A stretch of DNA of 64,000 nt from Acheta domesticus (Eukaryota; Arthropoda; Insecta; Orthoptera; Gryllidae): the NCBI GenBank assembly GCA_031308135.1, contig JAHLJT010000631.1:144378734-144442733 (forward strand), in the 5' to 3' direction. This document shows, piece by piece, positions 1 to 10,700 of this stretch. Both the position numbers and the translations under genes were made by a program. The notes under the pieces were generated by a model. The model made no database searches. It had not been told where the DNA came from and saw nothing but the letters and a program-made list of their open reading frames with translations. Positions within the stretch are counted from its first letter, which is position 1; each line of letters starts with the position of its first letter.

Positions 1-2689
1 TTCTTCAATGAACAAACCTTTGATTAGTAAAGGTGTTGTAATTACTTGTGGGCAAATCATAAGAAAATATAACATTTTTGTTCGTCTTTTTCTAATTTTT
101 TCCCTCCTATGTCAAAACAAACGTCGCCAAATAGATTTTCCTAGATTATCGATCCTTTCTAGCAATTTAAAAATAGAATTTCAACATTTATATCATATCG
201 TCAACATAATTTTTATAATGAATACCTTACTTTTCAAAACACTTCGAAATTTGTTCCCTGACCATAAACACGTATGAATTGTCATCTGACGTGATGATTT
301 TAACCAGAAGCAAAAAGAAAAGTAGAAACATCACACTAAACCAACGATGCCATTCTTTTATTAGTGGGCGACGGCAATTACATCAAGGATTCATGCGGGA
401 GCAGCCATCGAGTGGTCCGGGCCCAAGTCCCCCGAGTCGCCCCCGCGCCGCCGCACTCCCTTCCGCTCTCGTAAGCTGCGTCCACACGTCAAAATTCAAT
501 TTTGGGCACGCGTCTTAGCCTTTCGAATCGGCCCAATAAGACTGGTCTTTGCGTCGATGCTAGGCGCGGTCGATTGTTATAGACAGCGCCTTGTAAGTTG
601 GAGTTAGCGGCGAGAATTTACTGGCCAAATCCAAACAACGAAGTATAATTGCCGTCTGTCTGACGTCTGGTCATGTTTTGTTTTATGTTCTGCTCTGTCT
701 GAGGTCTCGTTCTTCTTGAAGTGTAAATGTGTTCTGTTTAACATCTAGTAATATAATGTTGCTTCCTGCGAAGCGGTCACACCTCCATAGCTATTCTACC
801 GCGCAAAGTCTGGATCCCAGATATTTTTTTCGGTTTTTGTCCAATCAGAGTTAAGTAATTTTGAAACGTGAGACTCGCAATGGCGTCGAAAGTGGGGATT
901 TGCTACCTGAAGTTGTCACATGACTACGCTTCTAGAACTTTCCTCTATTCTCTAGTTCTGATTCGCTGAGACGTTTTCTTCTGTGTGTTGTAGCATTCCC
1001 GTCTCGTAAGTAGGATAGGCTCGCTTTTATACCAAATATTTTCACGGTTGTTAACGCAACGTTCTGTGACTAGCAAAATGTCGTTTTTATAGGATATCCT
1101 CTTGGAATGTGGGCGGTCTAAATGGGGTGGCGCGACCAAGATGCGTCGTAGAGCCTTTGTAAACGTGAACGGCGTTCCTTTCTTTGCGGTTCTTATAGAA
1201 AATGTCGTATAAGAGGCGTTTAACTCCGAACGTGCTCGTAAAAATTTCTCAGCGACTAGGGAAAATATAATGCGCGTGACGCGGCATGGTCAGCGGGGAG
1301 TTCACCTCGGAGCGTGGGGCGGTTGCTCGGGCTGTCTGGGTGCATACGGTCTAGAAGACACTTTTTTTCGGAAACACTGTATCTGCTTTTCATTGCGAAG
1401 GACTGTATCTGCTGGAGGTCCCTATTTCGGCTCCCGATTGTTATCGCCGATCGAAGATGCTCTGGAGAAGGAACGGTTACGGCGGGATCGCTGGATCTCA
1501 CATTCCGAGACGCTGCTCGCACGGCAGCGCTGTCGCGTCCTAGAATTCTTTCCCGGATATATCAAGTTTCGCAAATACTTTCGCACTAATTTTGTGTCTG
1601 CCATTGAACACATCTATCAACTCCTGGTAGATCTTCCCTCAAAACTCTCTCCATGCTGCTGGCGCGAAGCGGGAAGGGCAAAGAGTGAATATCTTCGCTC
1701 CCGGGCGGTCGTGGCAGCATCCGTGGAGAGAAGCGTTTCGTCAGGGGCCGTCCGCCCCCTTTCGCGTCTTACACTCGTCTCTCCCATCCAGTCTCCTCGT
1801 CCGCTGTCTTCTCAGTGAGTCACGTTGCGTCATGTTACGTGTAATTGGTCCGCCTTCGTCGTATGGTCGGGGAGACCCCAAATTTTGATTTCTCTCTCCA
1901 TGCACCGGGAGAGCCCCGAGTTCGCTACCGGCCACCTGCGTTCTGTTCATCCCCGAGTTTGTTTTCTTCAGCGGCAGGCGCGCAGACGCTCCCAGGAGGG
2001 AGGCACTGGCGCAGCGCGCGCGCGGGGGGCCCCGCGTGGCAAGGAGCGGAAAATGTTGGGCAAGAGGCGCCGATACAATGACATGCAACGCGACCGGTCA
2101 CAATAATCTAGAAAGTTTTTAACGTAGTTGAATAGACCTTCTTTAGATTGCAAGATTTACGAACCAAGAGAGAAAAATCACCAAGAAAGTAGTTGATTTC
2201 TGAAAACTGTGTAATTTAAAAAATGAAACATTTGTAAACTAGAATGAGGATCTAATTTTGGAGTGGAATTCACTAAAAATGTTGGGTAATAAAAAGGGGA
2301 CACATTTGTAGATCCTATGTTGAAGAAAGTTAAAAAGGTTTAGTTGTGGGTTCACAATACAATATAGAGTAAAGATATTACTGGTAAATTGCATGTGGGA
2401 TACCATTTTTATTCACAAATATTTCAATGAATGATTTATCAATGATACGAGTAATGAGTTTTCCCTGTTCAGTTAAGTGAATGTGTTATGCTATTCTTTT
2501 CTTTTCATCCGTGGATTTAAAAAAATCCAAATATTATAAACATTTGTGTCGTTTTCTTGACATCTCCTTCAAGGACGTCTCTCTACCAAGACCCCATCGC
2601 CTTTCAGAGTCCCCAAATAAATTATTATAACGTGGCGAAGTACCGTCACGTAATATACTAGCAGACCATGGCAGATATTGTCTATATCT
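1..2689. other. No supportable gene; GC-rich unassigned block
   Basis: I see no convincing coding region here. The stretch from about 360 to 2060 is clearly richer in G+C than its AT-rich surroundings and gives only short overlapping frames on both strands, which is typical of non-coding GC-rich DNA. It could be an old LTR or other element body, but I found no paired termini or protein motif to support that. The flanks (1-360 and 2100-2690) are AT-rich and featureless. Confidence 0.5.
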
Positions 2690-3260
2690 TTCCAGCCATA
2701 TTTCTTTCCTCACTCTCTATTCCTGTCTTTCTCCATCCCTCTCCCTTTTCTCTTTCTCTTCCCTCCTCACTTTCTTTTTCCTTCTCTCTCTTTTTCATTT
2801 CTTTTTCCCTCTCTCTTATTTCCCCCTTCTCTCTTTTCCCTCTGCACTATCTTTTCCCTTTCTCGTTTTCCCTCTTCATCTGTTTCCACTCTCTTCTTCC
2901 TTGTTTTCCCCCTCTCTCTTCTTATATTCTCTTTCTCCCTCACTCTTTTTTCCTTTCCCCTATCTTTTCCATCTCTCGTTTTCCCTCTCTCTTTTTCCTT
3001 CTTTCTCTTTATCCTTCTTTTCACTCCCTCTTATTCCTTCTCTTTATTTCCCCTCTCTTTCCCTCCCTCTTTTTCCCTTTCCCCTCTCTGCTTTGTTCCT
3101 ATCCCTCTCCGTTTTCCCCTCTTTTCCATCTCTTTTCCCTCGTTCCTTTTCCTAGCTTCTTCCCTCCCAATTTTCCCTCCCACTTCTTCTCTCGCTTTTC
3201 CCTCACACTTCCTCCTCACTTTTCCCCATCTGACTTTCCCCTCTCAATTTTCCCACACAC
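2690..3260. repeat. Polypyrimidine (C/T) low-complexity tract, left part
   Basis: About 570 bases on the + strand are almost purely C and T, built from irregular repeats of TTTTCCCTCTCTC-like units. This creates long artefactual Ser/Phe/Leu/Pro-rich frames on + and Lys/Arg/Glu-rich frames on -, which I do not treat as genes. A second C/T tract lies at 3868-4100 beyond an inserted repeat, so the two were probably once continuous. Confidence 0.9.
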
Positions 3261-3261
3261 T

Positions 3262-3867
3262 TTCCTACGCTACGGTGTGGAGAGAAAGGTACTTATTTTA
3301 CGCTTTTCTCGCTGCGGAGTACAGAGAAACTTACGTAATATTAGAAAAACGTATAAATGCAGTTGCTAAATTTAGAAAAATATCCTCTAACGCATGGTGA
3401 CAGAATCCACGTTTTGCGGTACTGAAAAATCGATTGACGGCAAAACGTCTGTCCGTCCATCCGTCCGTCCGTCTGTGAAAAATGCTAGCGGCTAAAGCGT
3501 TCAGTTGATTTTCTCCGAGAATTTTCCTAATTAAAAAAAAAATTGCTCCATCGTTCTTTATTTTTTTGTTGGATAGTGTTTTGTTTAGTGTGAGTTAGAG
3601 TTTTGGTGGACGTTTATGAGAATCTGGTGCAGGTATCATTTTCGTTGAAAACGCTTTTTTGTGAAAATTACAAAATCCAGACTTTGTTCGGTGTCTTCCT
3701 ACAATCACAATGCTGATGAGAGAGATTTTTCCCTTAATGAAATCTGTTCCTTAAAGATAGATTTTGAAATAAAGACATGCACAATTTTTCAAAAATTTGA
3801 GTACTTTTCGCGTAATTTTGAGTGAAAATACGCCGAAAAAGTTGTGCTGTTTTAACGCCACTAGTTC
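3262..3867 (+). repeat. Degraded copy of the Helentron-like dispersed family
   Basis: This copy contains family landmarks: the 'AAAAATCGATTGACGGC' motif followed by GTCCGTCC tandem repeats near 3426-3475, the 'GCTAGCGGCTAAAG' motif, and an end reading CCACTAGTTC at about 3860. It is more diverged than the later copies. It sits inside the C/T tract, splitting it into two parts. Confidence 0.55.
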
Positions 3868-4100
3868 CATTTCATTTTTTTCCCTCTTACATTTTCCCTC
3901 TCTCTTTTCCCCACACTCTCTTTTTCATTCTCCTTTTCCCTCTTTCTTTTTTCCTTCTCCCTTTTCCCCTCTCTTTCTCTATGCTGTCTCTTTTCGCCTC
4001 TTTTTCCTCCTCTCTTTTTCCTCCTCTTTTTCCGTCTTTATTTTCCCTCTTCTTTTCCATTTCTCTGTCCCTCTCTCCTCACTACATCCAGCGCTGCTCG
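3868..4100. repeat. Polypyrimidine (C/T) low-complexity tract, right part
   Basis: C/T-only sequence on the + strand with the same texture as 2690-3260. Together with the intervening repeat copy it suggests one ancestral tract of roughly 800 bp interrupted by an insertion. Confidence 0.85.
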
Positions 4101-4340
4101 CTCCTTCTTTCCTCCCCTGCCTCGCCCCGCGCCTCACGGGAAATTCCAGGGACAACGAAGCTGTATTTCCAGGTAGATTGAAAATTGCATTTATCTGAAG
4201 TGCTATTTTGTGCTGCGGCGCCATCTAGTGAAGTTCCACATACTAAAACGTAGATATGCCACCAACTTTCATGGATATCGTTCACACGGTATCGGAGCTC
4301 ACCGCTCTAGTTCATACCAACATCATACATTATATTTCGA

Positions 4341-4342
<2 letters not shown>

Positions 4343-4389
<47 letters not shown>
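4343..4389. repeat. (TA)n microsatellite
   Basis: About 23 uninterrupted TA units. Unlike the TA arrays at 17.4-24.8 kb, no element end was recognised beside it. The following bases, 4390-5157, contain nothing I can identify. Confidence 0.95.
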
Positions 4390-4390
<1 letters not shown>

Positions 4391-5157
4391 GTTGCGGCTC
4401 TCACTTGCAACCAATCTTTATAAATGAGGTCTCTAAAGAAAGAGAATTTCCCGGACACTTGACGGATTGCACTTTGACTTTAAAAATACGAAGAATTTGT
4501 TTTAAAAACGCATCTAAATATTCAAGTCAAATGCAACACGCAACATTTGCCAGAGTTTTCGTCAAGTAACTCCTAAACAAAGCGTTCTCAAAACGGCCTC
4601 AAAGAAACTTTTTTACACCATAACCTACAAGAAGAGATTCCTCGACATTCAATTAAATTTTCGGTTCCGCGCTTCAATACTATCTAGGCCAACTCAATAT
4701 TTTAGCCCTTGATGCTGGTAGCCATTTTTGTGACGACACGCTTAGAAGGCTTAGATTCCTCAATCTTATATTTACGCGTTCTGTATACACTGTGGTTTGT
4801 GCAGTCTGACGAGGTTTATTTACATAATCACTAATTCAAGATTTGCTCTCCAGCAACAACTACAAGTATTATTATAATTGCTTGATACCTATGAAAATGT
4901 GTCTTATGCATATAGTGAAACCATTCAATTAATGTTTTGCCGTGGTCTGTAAGTGCTGTGTACCTAATTGTGGAGGAATGTGGGTGTACAGTCAAGAGTG
5001 AAGACTGTGTTTGTGTTTCACCTTTAACAGTATTTTCGTTATCAGCAGTGATACATTTAAAGTTTCAAGTCAACGGATTAAGACACGTAGCTTTCTCAGA
5101 GGTCAAAAGCTAACATTTTTTGTGACTATCACGTAAATCTAAAAGCTAATTGTCAAA

Positions 5158-5330
5158 AAATATTGAATAATTTCTTCAAATGTTGTCTATAAGGAAATGT
5201 GAATTGTTTCAAGAAAACTCTCCATAATACAGAATAAATCTTAGTTGAAATTTTGTTAAAATGACAATTACATTGTTTTTATTTTTATTAGATATTGTGT
5301 TAGTACACTGCAATACATTTTTAAACAAAT
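5158..5330 (+). repeat. Low-copy dispersed repeat, copy A
   Basis: The segment resembles 17213-17375 in order and content: TTGAATAATT-CTTCAAAT, then an AAATTGT-CAAGAA block, then a CTGAATAAA/CAGAATAAA-TTGAAATTTT block, then TGTTAGTACA/TGTAAGTACA. By eye the two agree at roughly two thirds of positions. No coding capacity or termini were recognised, so the family is unassigned. Confidence 0.5.
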
Positions 5331-5344
5331 AAACACGTTTCGTT

Positions 5345-6642
5345 AACAAATTTTCCTCTCAGGATGGTCCCACTTTTGTAAGACCAATATTTACTGCGCT
5401 ACACGCCCACAGAGTGAACATGTTAGTTTGGAGTGAGGTCGCCATGTTGGCAAACACACGCGCCCAGTCGTCGTGGCATGGAATTGTACAGTTCTCTAAT
5501 GGACTCATGTGCTAGTCATGCCATGCAGCCTGCACCTGAGCGCACAGTTCTTGCAGATTGGTGGGTAGGGGTGGGGTCCTGTTCGCACGCTCCTTAGCAC
5601 TCCCCACATTCTCATTCGGGGAAAGACCTAGCAATGTGGCTGGCCATGGCAGAGTATCCACGGCTGCAAGGCATTCTCGGGAGATGGCTGTGGTATGCGA
5701 ACGCGCGTTTTCCTGTTGGAACAGGGCATGGGCGTGGGCGTTCACGAACGACAGGGCCACCGGTTGAAGGATCTCCTGAATGTACCGTGCGGCTGTCACA
5801 AAAGCCCTGAGGAACACTAACGGTGAATAGGCACCTTAGGATTTCGCCTCACACCATCACACCAGGCTGGCGGGATGTGAGATGGGATACCACAAACCGC
5901 TGTCGTGGCGCTCCCCACTCCGCCTTCAGGCACGGACCCAGTGGCCGACGCCATTAAGACAGAATCGGGGACTCGTCGCTGATGATGACCCACTGCATGT
6001 CTGCTTGCCCACAAGTCCGTCGTTCCCGACACCAGGCGAGTCTGTAGCGGCGTTGCTGTGGTGTGACAGGCATGCATCGTAACGGTCAGCATGCGGCGAG
6101 CCCTGCGTTGTGCAACCGCCTGCCAGTGGTACTGACACAGGATGTAACTGTCCAGGTTGTACAGCCCGCTGAATCATCGCTGAAGCACCAATGTTGCCGT
6201 TGCATCTGGTCGCCCCTGGCGGACCATCCGTCGGTCCTCCCTCTTCGTGGTGTGGGGCGGATGTCCAGATCCTGCATGTCGTGTGTGCGTGCCTTCCTCA
6301 ATCCATTGGCGACAACAGAATGTGATGGTGGTATCCGTACGACCGTCCCTCTCGAGTGCTTCTATCTGGACAATGGGCTGTCGAACGCGTTGCTTAGGCG
6401 TAGTGTACGTGCAATTGACGCTCTGGGACGTTACCCGATGTCGCTATTGCCGGCGCGGCCGATTGAGACCCTCTTTTCTCGGCCGGTGGGCGCGACGTTA
6501 CGCCCTTACCCCAGACTCCCCAGTGCGCGGCTGACCGTGAAAACGAAATCATTGGCATAGTGAGTGGTGTGCAAAATACCCGCCAAGTTTGGAGCGGATA
6601 AGTAGACTCCTTCGGTGTGCAGCTTTTTTATGTCGATGAGTG
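5345..6642 (-). mobile_element. Decayed Tc1-like DNA transposon
   Basis: A transposase remnant on the minus strand fills most of this interval. The right end reads GTGCAGCTTTTTTATG...ATGAGTG (to 6642), matching the right terminus of the better preserved relative at 33450-34796. The matching left terminus is absent or too mutated to see, so the left boundary is only where similarity to the relative stops. About 100 bp (5833-5940) are essentially identical to the reverse complement of 34142-34240, so the two elements belong to one family. Confidence 0.75.
5416..6560 (-). pseudogene. Tc1-like transposase pseudogene
   Basis: Broken transposase of the Tc1/mariner superfamily (cut-and-paste DDE recombinase). 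Reading on the minus strand, an N-terminal helix-turn-helix region at about 6090-6540 ends in a recognisable GRRLHNAGL motif. A middle part near 5930-5990 carries an SSSATSPRFCLNGVGHWV segment that corresponds to the catalytic 'SDESRF..G' block. A C-terminal part at 5416-5817 carries FQQENARSHT, LPWPA, LSPNENVG and LPTNLQEL, the usual order around the last two acidic residues of the family. At least three frame changes and internal stops separate the parts, so it cannot encode an active enzyme. The shorter open frames here are fragments of this pseudogene. Confidence 0.85.
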
Positions 6643-6654
6643 TTTGTGTGTGTG

Positions 6655-7165
6655 TGTATCAATTCAATTCAATTTTATTGTCATTTGTTTACAGGGTTAA
6701 CGTATTACAAATTGCTGTGTATATTCACACCTCTATCATAAACAATTTCATTGCAAATAACTTCTAATAGCATTAGGTAGGTAGTACAAGATACAATAAA
6801 AATAACACAACAAATGTATATAATATAGTAAGACGATAACAAAATAATACAATAACGTAAGATACAAAAGAATTAAGACAAAATTGATCAACCTGTGTAT
6901 ACAGAACAACAGAACAATATACAGAACAACCTGTATCAAGTTCGACAACTTATTGAATATATCTTGAACCATTCATTGATAATAAATGCTCGTAATTTCA
7001 GAATTGCTGAAACAACATTGTACAGAGTTTTATATTCTTCAGAGAGTAGTTTAATTTAGATTAGATTAGATTTATTTAAACTGCAATTGGGCATAACCCG
7101 GTGGCAGCTAATTACAAAAACATAAATATACACAGCCTTTCAGTAATACAGAACACTAATACCAC
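6655..7165. other. AT-rich spacer, possible non-LTR 3' tails
   Basis: There is no coding signal. Direct CAATT repeats followed by TTTTATTGTCATTTG (from 6660), and ATTAG repeats followed by ATTTATTTAAACTGCAATTG (from 7055), look like the reverse complement of non-LTR retrotransposon 3' ends, but no RT sequence is attached. A short (GT)n run lies at 6643-6658. Confidence 0.3.

Positions 7166-7210
<45 letters not shown>
7166..7210. repeat. (AAT)n microsatellite, left flank of R4-type element
   Basis: About 15 AAT units end exactly where the retrotransposon begins. A second AAT run resumes at 11397 just past the element. The array is therefore the insertion target. Confidence 0.95.
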
Positions 7211-7211
<1 letters not shown>

Positions 7212-7360
7212 TCCACCTAGGGAGTACACGACCTTGGAGTTGGTGGTGGAGCTTGAGTACCCCCATGAGCCTGAGAGCTATGTCAGTGGTAGCCTAGCTA
7301 CCGGTAGGGCCTCCCTTGCTGAATAGGTTGAAGGTGAGGGGTCAGACGAAGAAGTACTCC
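7211..7360 (+). ncRNA. Candidate HDV-like self-cleaving ribozyme at R4 5' end
   Basis: The element's first base opens a nested double-pseudoknot fold by pairing. P1: 7211-7217 with 7245-7251 (7 bp, CTCCACC/GGTGGAG). P2: 7221-7227 with 7354-7360 (7 bp, GGAGTAC/GTACTCC). P3: 7231-7233 with 7242-7244 (ACC/GGT), abutting P1, with an 8-nt loop. P4: 7259-7263 with 7338-7342, capped by a GGTAG/CTACC hairpin at 7288-7302. A possible 2-bp P1.1 joins 7236-7237 with 7252-7253. The strand between P4 and P2' carries CGAA at 7347-7350, matching the catalytic-C region of HDV-like ribozymes. Cleavage would fall at the AAT/element junction (7210/7211). Deviations: 3 extra nt between P2 and P3, a long P4-P2 joiner, and C rather than G at position 1. 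The pairing is visible; activity is inferred. Confidence 0.5.
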
Positions 7361-7714
7361 ATTTTGAGGAGAGTGGGGAGTAAGCAGAGGGGGAAGGGTC
7401 ATGAACCTTTGGACTTCCTGTTATCGGCCCATGGAGGGTACAGGAGAGAAACTGGGTTGGCACACCAGGCCACTGATTAGAGTGGAGGCCCGAACCTTGC
7501 ATTAGCCAGCGAAGGAGGCTGCCTTCGGCAGTCAGTGAAAATCCCGTAGGGTTTAGTAATGCCGACTGGCGATCGGAGGGACCCCTTGCTGGGCCCTGCG
7601 GGGGATGCCCCGAGGCCACTGTGGGTCGCAGTAACGGATCGCAGGAAACAACCCAAAGGTTAAATGTGATCTGTGAACTCGAACTTGCTACCTGCGAATC
7701 TTCACTTGAAACCA

Positions 7715-10700
7715 ATGAGCAAAATGAATAGAACAAGCAATGTAATGAACCTTAACGTGCCTTGTTCTACCAATGTCCCATACCTGCTCAGAAACCGAGC
7801 TAATGTCACCTTGTCGACATCTGGCTATCCCACGGATGTTAGTCCCAGGGACCCAGAGCCGGCAGTAGCTCGAAGCCATCGTCAGAGATGGACCCGGGAT
7901 GAATTAATGGAGGTGATGTGGTGCTTTTACTATGCAAAAGCGAAAAATGGGGGCTCAGAAATAGAAGTTTTTAAGATATGGAGAGAGCGGAACCCAGATA
8001 TGAGACCTACCCTAGACTCAAAGAAGCTTGCCAGTCAACGACGATACATACTCAGCAGTGGAAAATTCACATCAGAACAACTTGCAGACATCCAGAGAAA
8101 CGCAGAGTATGTTCATCAATCAAACCATCCACATGACGAACATTTAGAACCATCTAATATCCCTGAAAACGATGATCCCCTTCAAGGTTCATCTCTTCCA
8201 AATGAAACATTCGTCAGTGGTGAAAATTCATCTGGCCATGCGTCACACGATAAGGACATGATGCGGAACCTCCTCCGACGCGAGATAGAGCGAGTTCGTC
8301 TACTTCCATTCGAATCTCGTGCATCGTTGAGGAGAATTTACGAAAATGCTAAAGCTAAGAGAGTGATAGAAACAGCGAATTCTGTCTTAAATGAGGTTGT
8401 ACAGGCCTCAAGTAGAGATCTAGATATTACTGAAATCAATCACATCGTGTATGCAACTGGATATCTAGTATCTCAGATAATCTTGGGGCCAGCCAAGAAC
8501 ACCGATGGCCGACAGCCAGACAGAGTAAAAAGCTCCGTACCTTCATGGATGAAAAGAATTATGAAGCGGATAGCCGACACACGGCGTGAAATATCACTCC
8601 TAGCCGAGGCATCTTCTAAGTCAAACCACACGTATAAAGTTCAACAAAAAATACTCCATGTTGAACAAAAATTCCTAATTGACAATGACACAACAAGGCT
8701 AATGGTAGCTGAAAAGCTAAAAGAAAAAATCCAAGCATGGGCTCAACGAATAAGACGGTACAAACGTAGAATCGATTTCCGTGTACAGAACCGGTTGTTT
8801 GAAACAGACGCGAAGAGATTCTATCGCAGTCTGACTCAAAAACCGAACGGCAATGCTGCCCCTCCTTCAAAAGATGACGTCGAAACATTTTGGTCAGGAA
8901 TCTGGGAGGAAACCAGATCGTACAACAAAGACGCATCGTGGCTCCAATCTGAAGTTGATGCTGCCAATGGACTCGTGGAAACAGAGGAACATGTTCAAGA
9001 ATTCTCGAAAGAGGACCTATGCCAAACAATTAAGAATATGGGAAACTGGAAATCCCCTGGGGTTGATAAGATCCAGATTTATTGGATTAAGAAATTAACA
9101 GCACTACATTCTCATCTTGCAAAGGCTGTTAATAAAATTTTAGAAAACCCTAACGAACTCCCCGAATGGCTCACTCGCGGCATCACGTATTTGCTACCCA
9201 AAGGAGGAGACAGCTCTTTGGCGAAGAACTACAGGCCAATTACTTGCCTGCCAGTAATGTACAAACTTATAACTGCAGCCATTGCTGACAAAATGTATAG
9301 GCACCTAGAGAAGAACCATCTGTTGCCAGTTGAACAGAAAGGATGTCGTAAAGGTTCCTATGGCTGTAAGGAAATCTTGCTTCTGAATAAAATAATTTTG
9401 AATGATGTAAAGAAACGAAAACGTAATTTAAGCATGGCTTGGATTGACTACCAGAAAGCCTTTGACAGTGTACCACACGATTGGATTTTGAAGACCCTGG
9501 AGATCTATCGATTTCATCCTAGACTTGTTGAGTTTTGCAAGGCTAGTATGAAGTCGTGGAGTACCAGGTTATTAATACACAGCGGAAAGGGAGTAGTAGA
9601 AACCAGAAGTATTCAGATTAACAGGGGAATTTTTCAAGGAGATTCACTATCCCCTCTGTTGTTTTGCATTAGTTTGATTCCTCTATCAAGACAGCTGTCG
9701 CACACTGACTTTGGTTACAAGCTCCATGGTGATGAAAGGCCTGTATCACATTTATTTTACATGGATGATCTTAAAGTGTTTGCTAAGAATGAAGCGATTC
9801 TCTCCCAAATGCTGTCTGTCATCAATGAATTTAGCAATGACATCTGCATGAAGTTTGGTCTTGACAAGTGTGCAAAAGTCAACTTAAAAAGAGGTAAAAT
9901 GACAACGTCAGAGAACATTGAAGTTGATAGACACACTGTGATTCAAGATCTTGAGCCAGGTAAAACTTACAAATATCTGGGCATTGAAGAATGTGAGACC
10001 ATCTCGAACGACACAATGAAAGAGAGAATTCGCAGGGAGTATTATAGACGAGTGAGACTTGTCCTGCAGTCCGCTCTGAACTCAAGGAATAAAATATCAG
10101 CAATAGGTAGTTTGGCGGTGCCTGTAGCCGAATACAGTTTCGGACTAGTAGACTGGACTGAACAGGAAATTCGCATCATGGATCGAAAAACCAGAAAACT
10201 GCTTACAATGCATCATGTCGCCCACCCCCGAGCTGATGTACATAGACTTTATGTTTCACGTAAGGAAGGAGGAAGAGGCCTGAGACAAATTGAAGCCTCC
10301 TGGCACAATGCAATAACCGGGATGGGAAAGTATGTAGTCAGCCATCAAGATGACCCACTAATGAGGCAGGTCATGAAATCTGACCGAAGAATGGGAAACA
10401 GAGGCATTGTAAGTGTAGCAAGAAGCATTGCGAACAAGACTATGCAAGACACCCAGAATGACAGAGACACTGAACTTCTGATGCTACTTAACATGAAATT
10501 TGAGACACAGAAAATGTTAAAGAAATCGTGGAGAGACAAACCACTCCACGGACAATACCTAAAAAGAATGGACAAGGTGCAGATCAATAAAGATCAATCA
10601 TTTATGTGGCTTAAAAGGGGAAGAATGAAGCCAGAATCGGAAGCACTTGTAATAGCTGCCCAAGATCAGGCCTTGAGAACACGACATTATGATAAAGCGG

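Noticed and set aside
1270..1818. 182-codon + frame in the GC-rich left block
   Set aside because: Overlapping open frames occur on both strands and no domain is recognisable; composition artefact.
2668..3400. Long Ser/Phe/Leu-rich frames (233 and 240 codons) on + and Lys/Arg/Glu-rich frames on -
   Set aside because: They are translations of the polypyrimidine tract; all frames are open because C/T-only codons contain no stops.
7278..7736. 152-codon minus frame over the R4-type leader
   Set aside because: No motif; it overlaps the predicted ribozyme and the true ORF start on the opposite strand.
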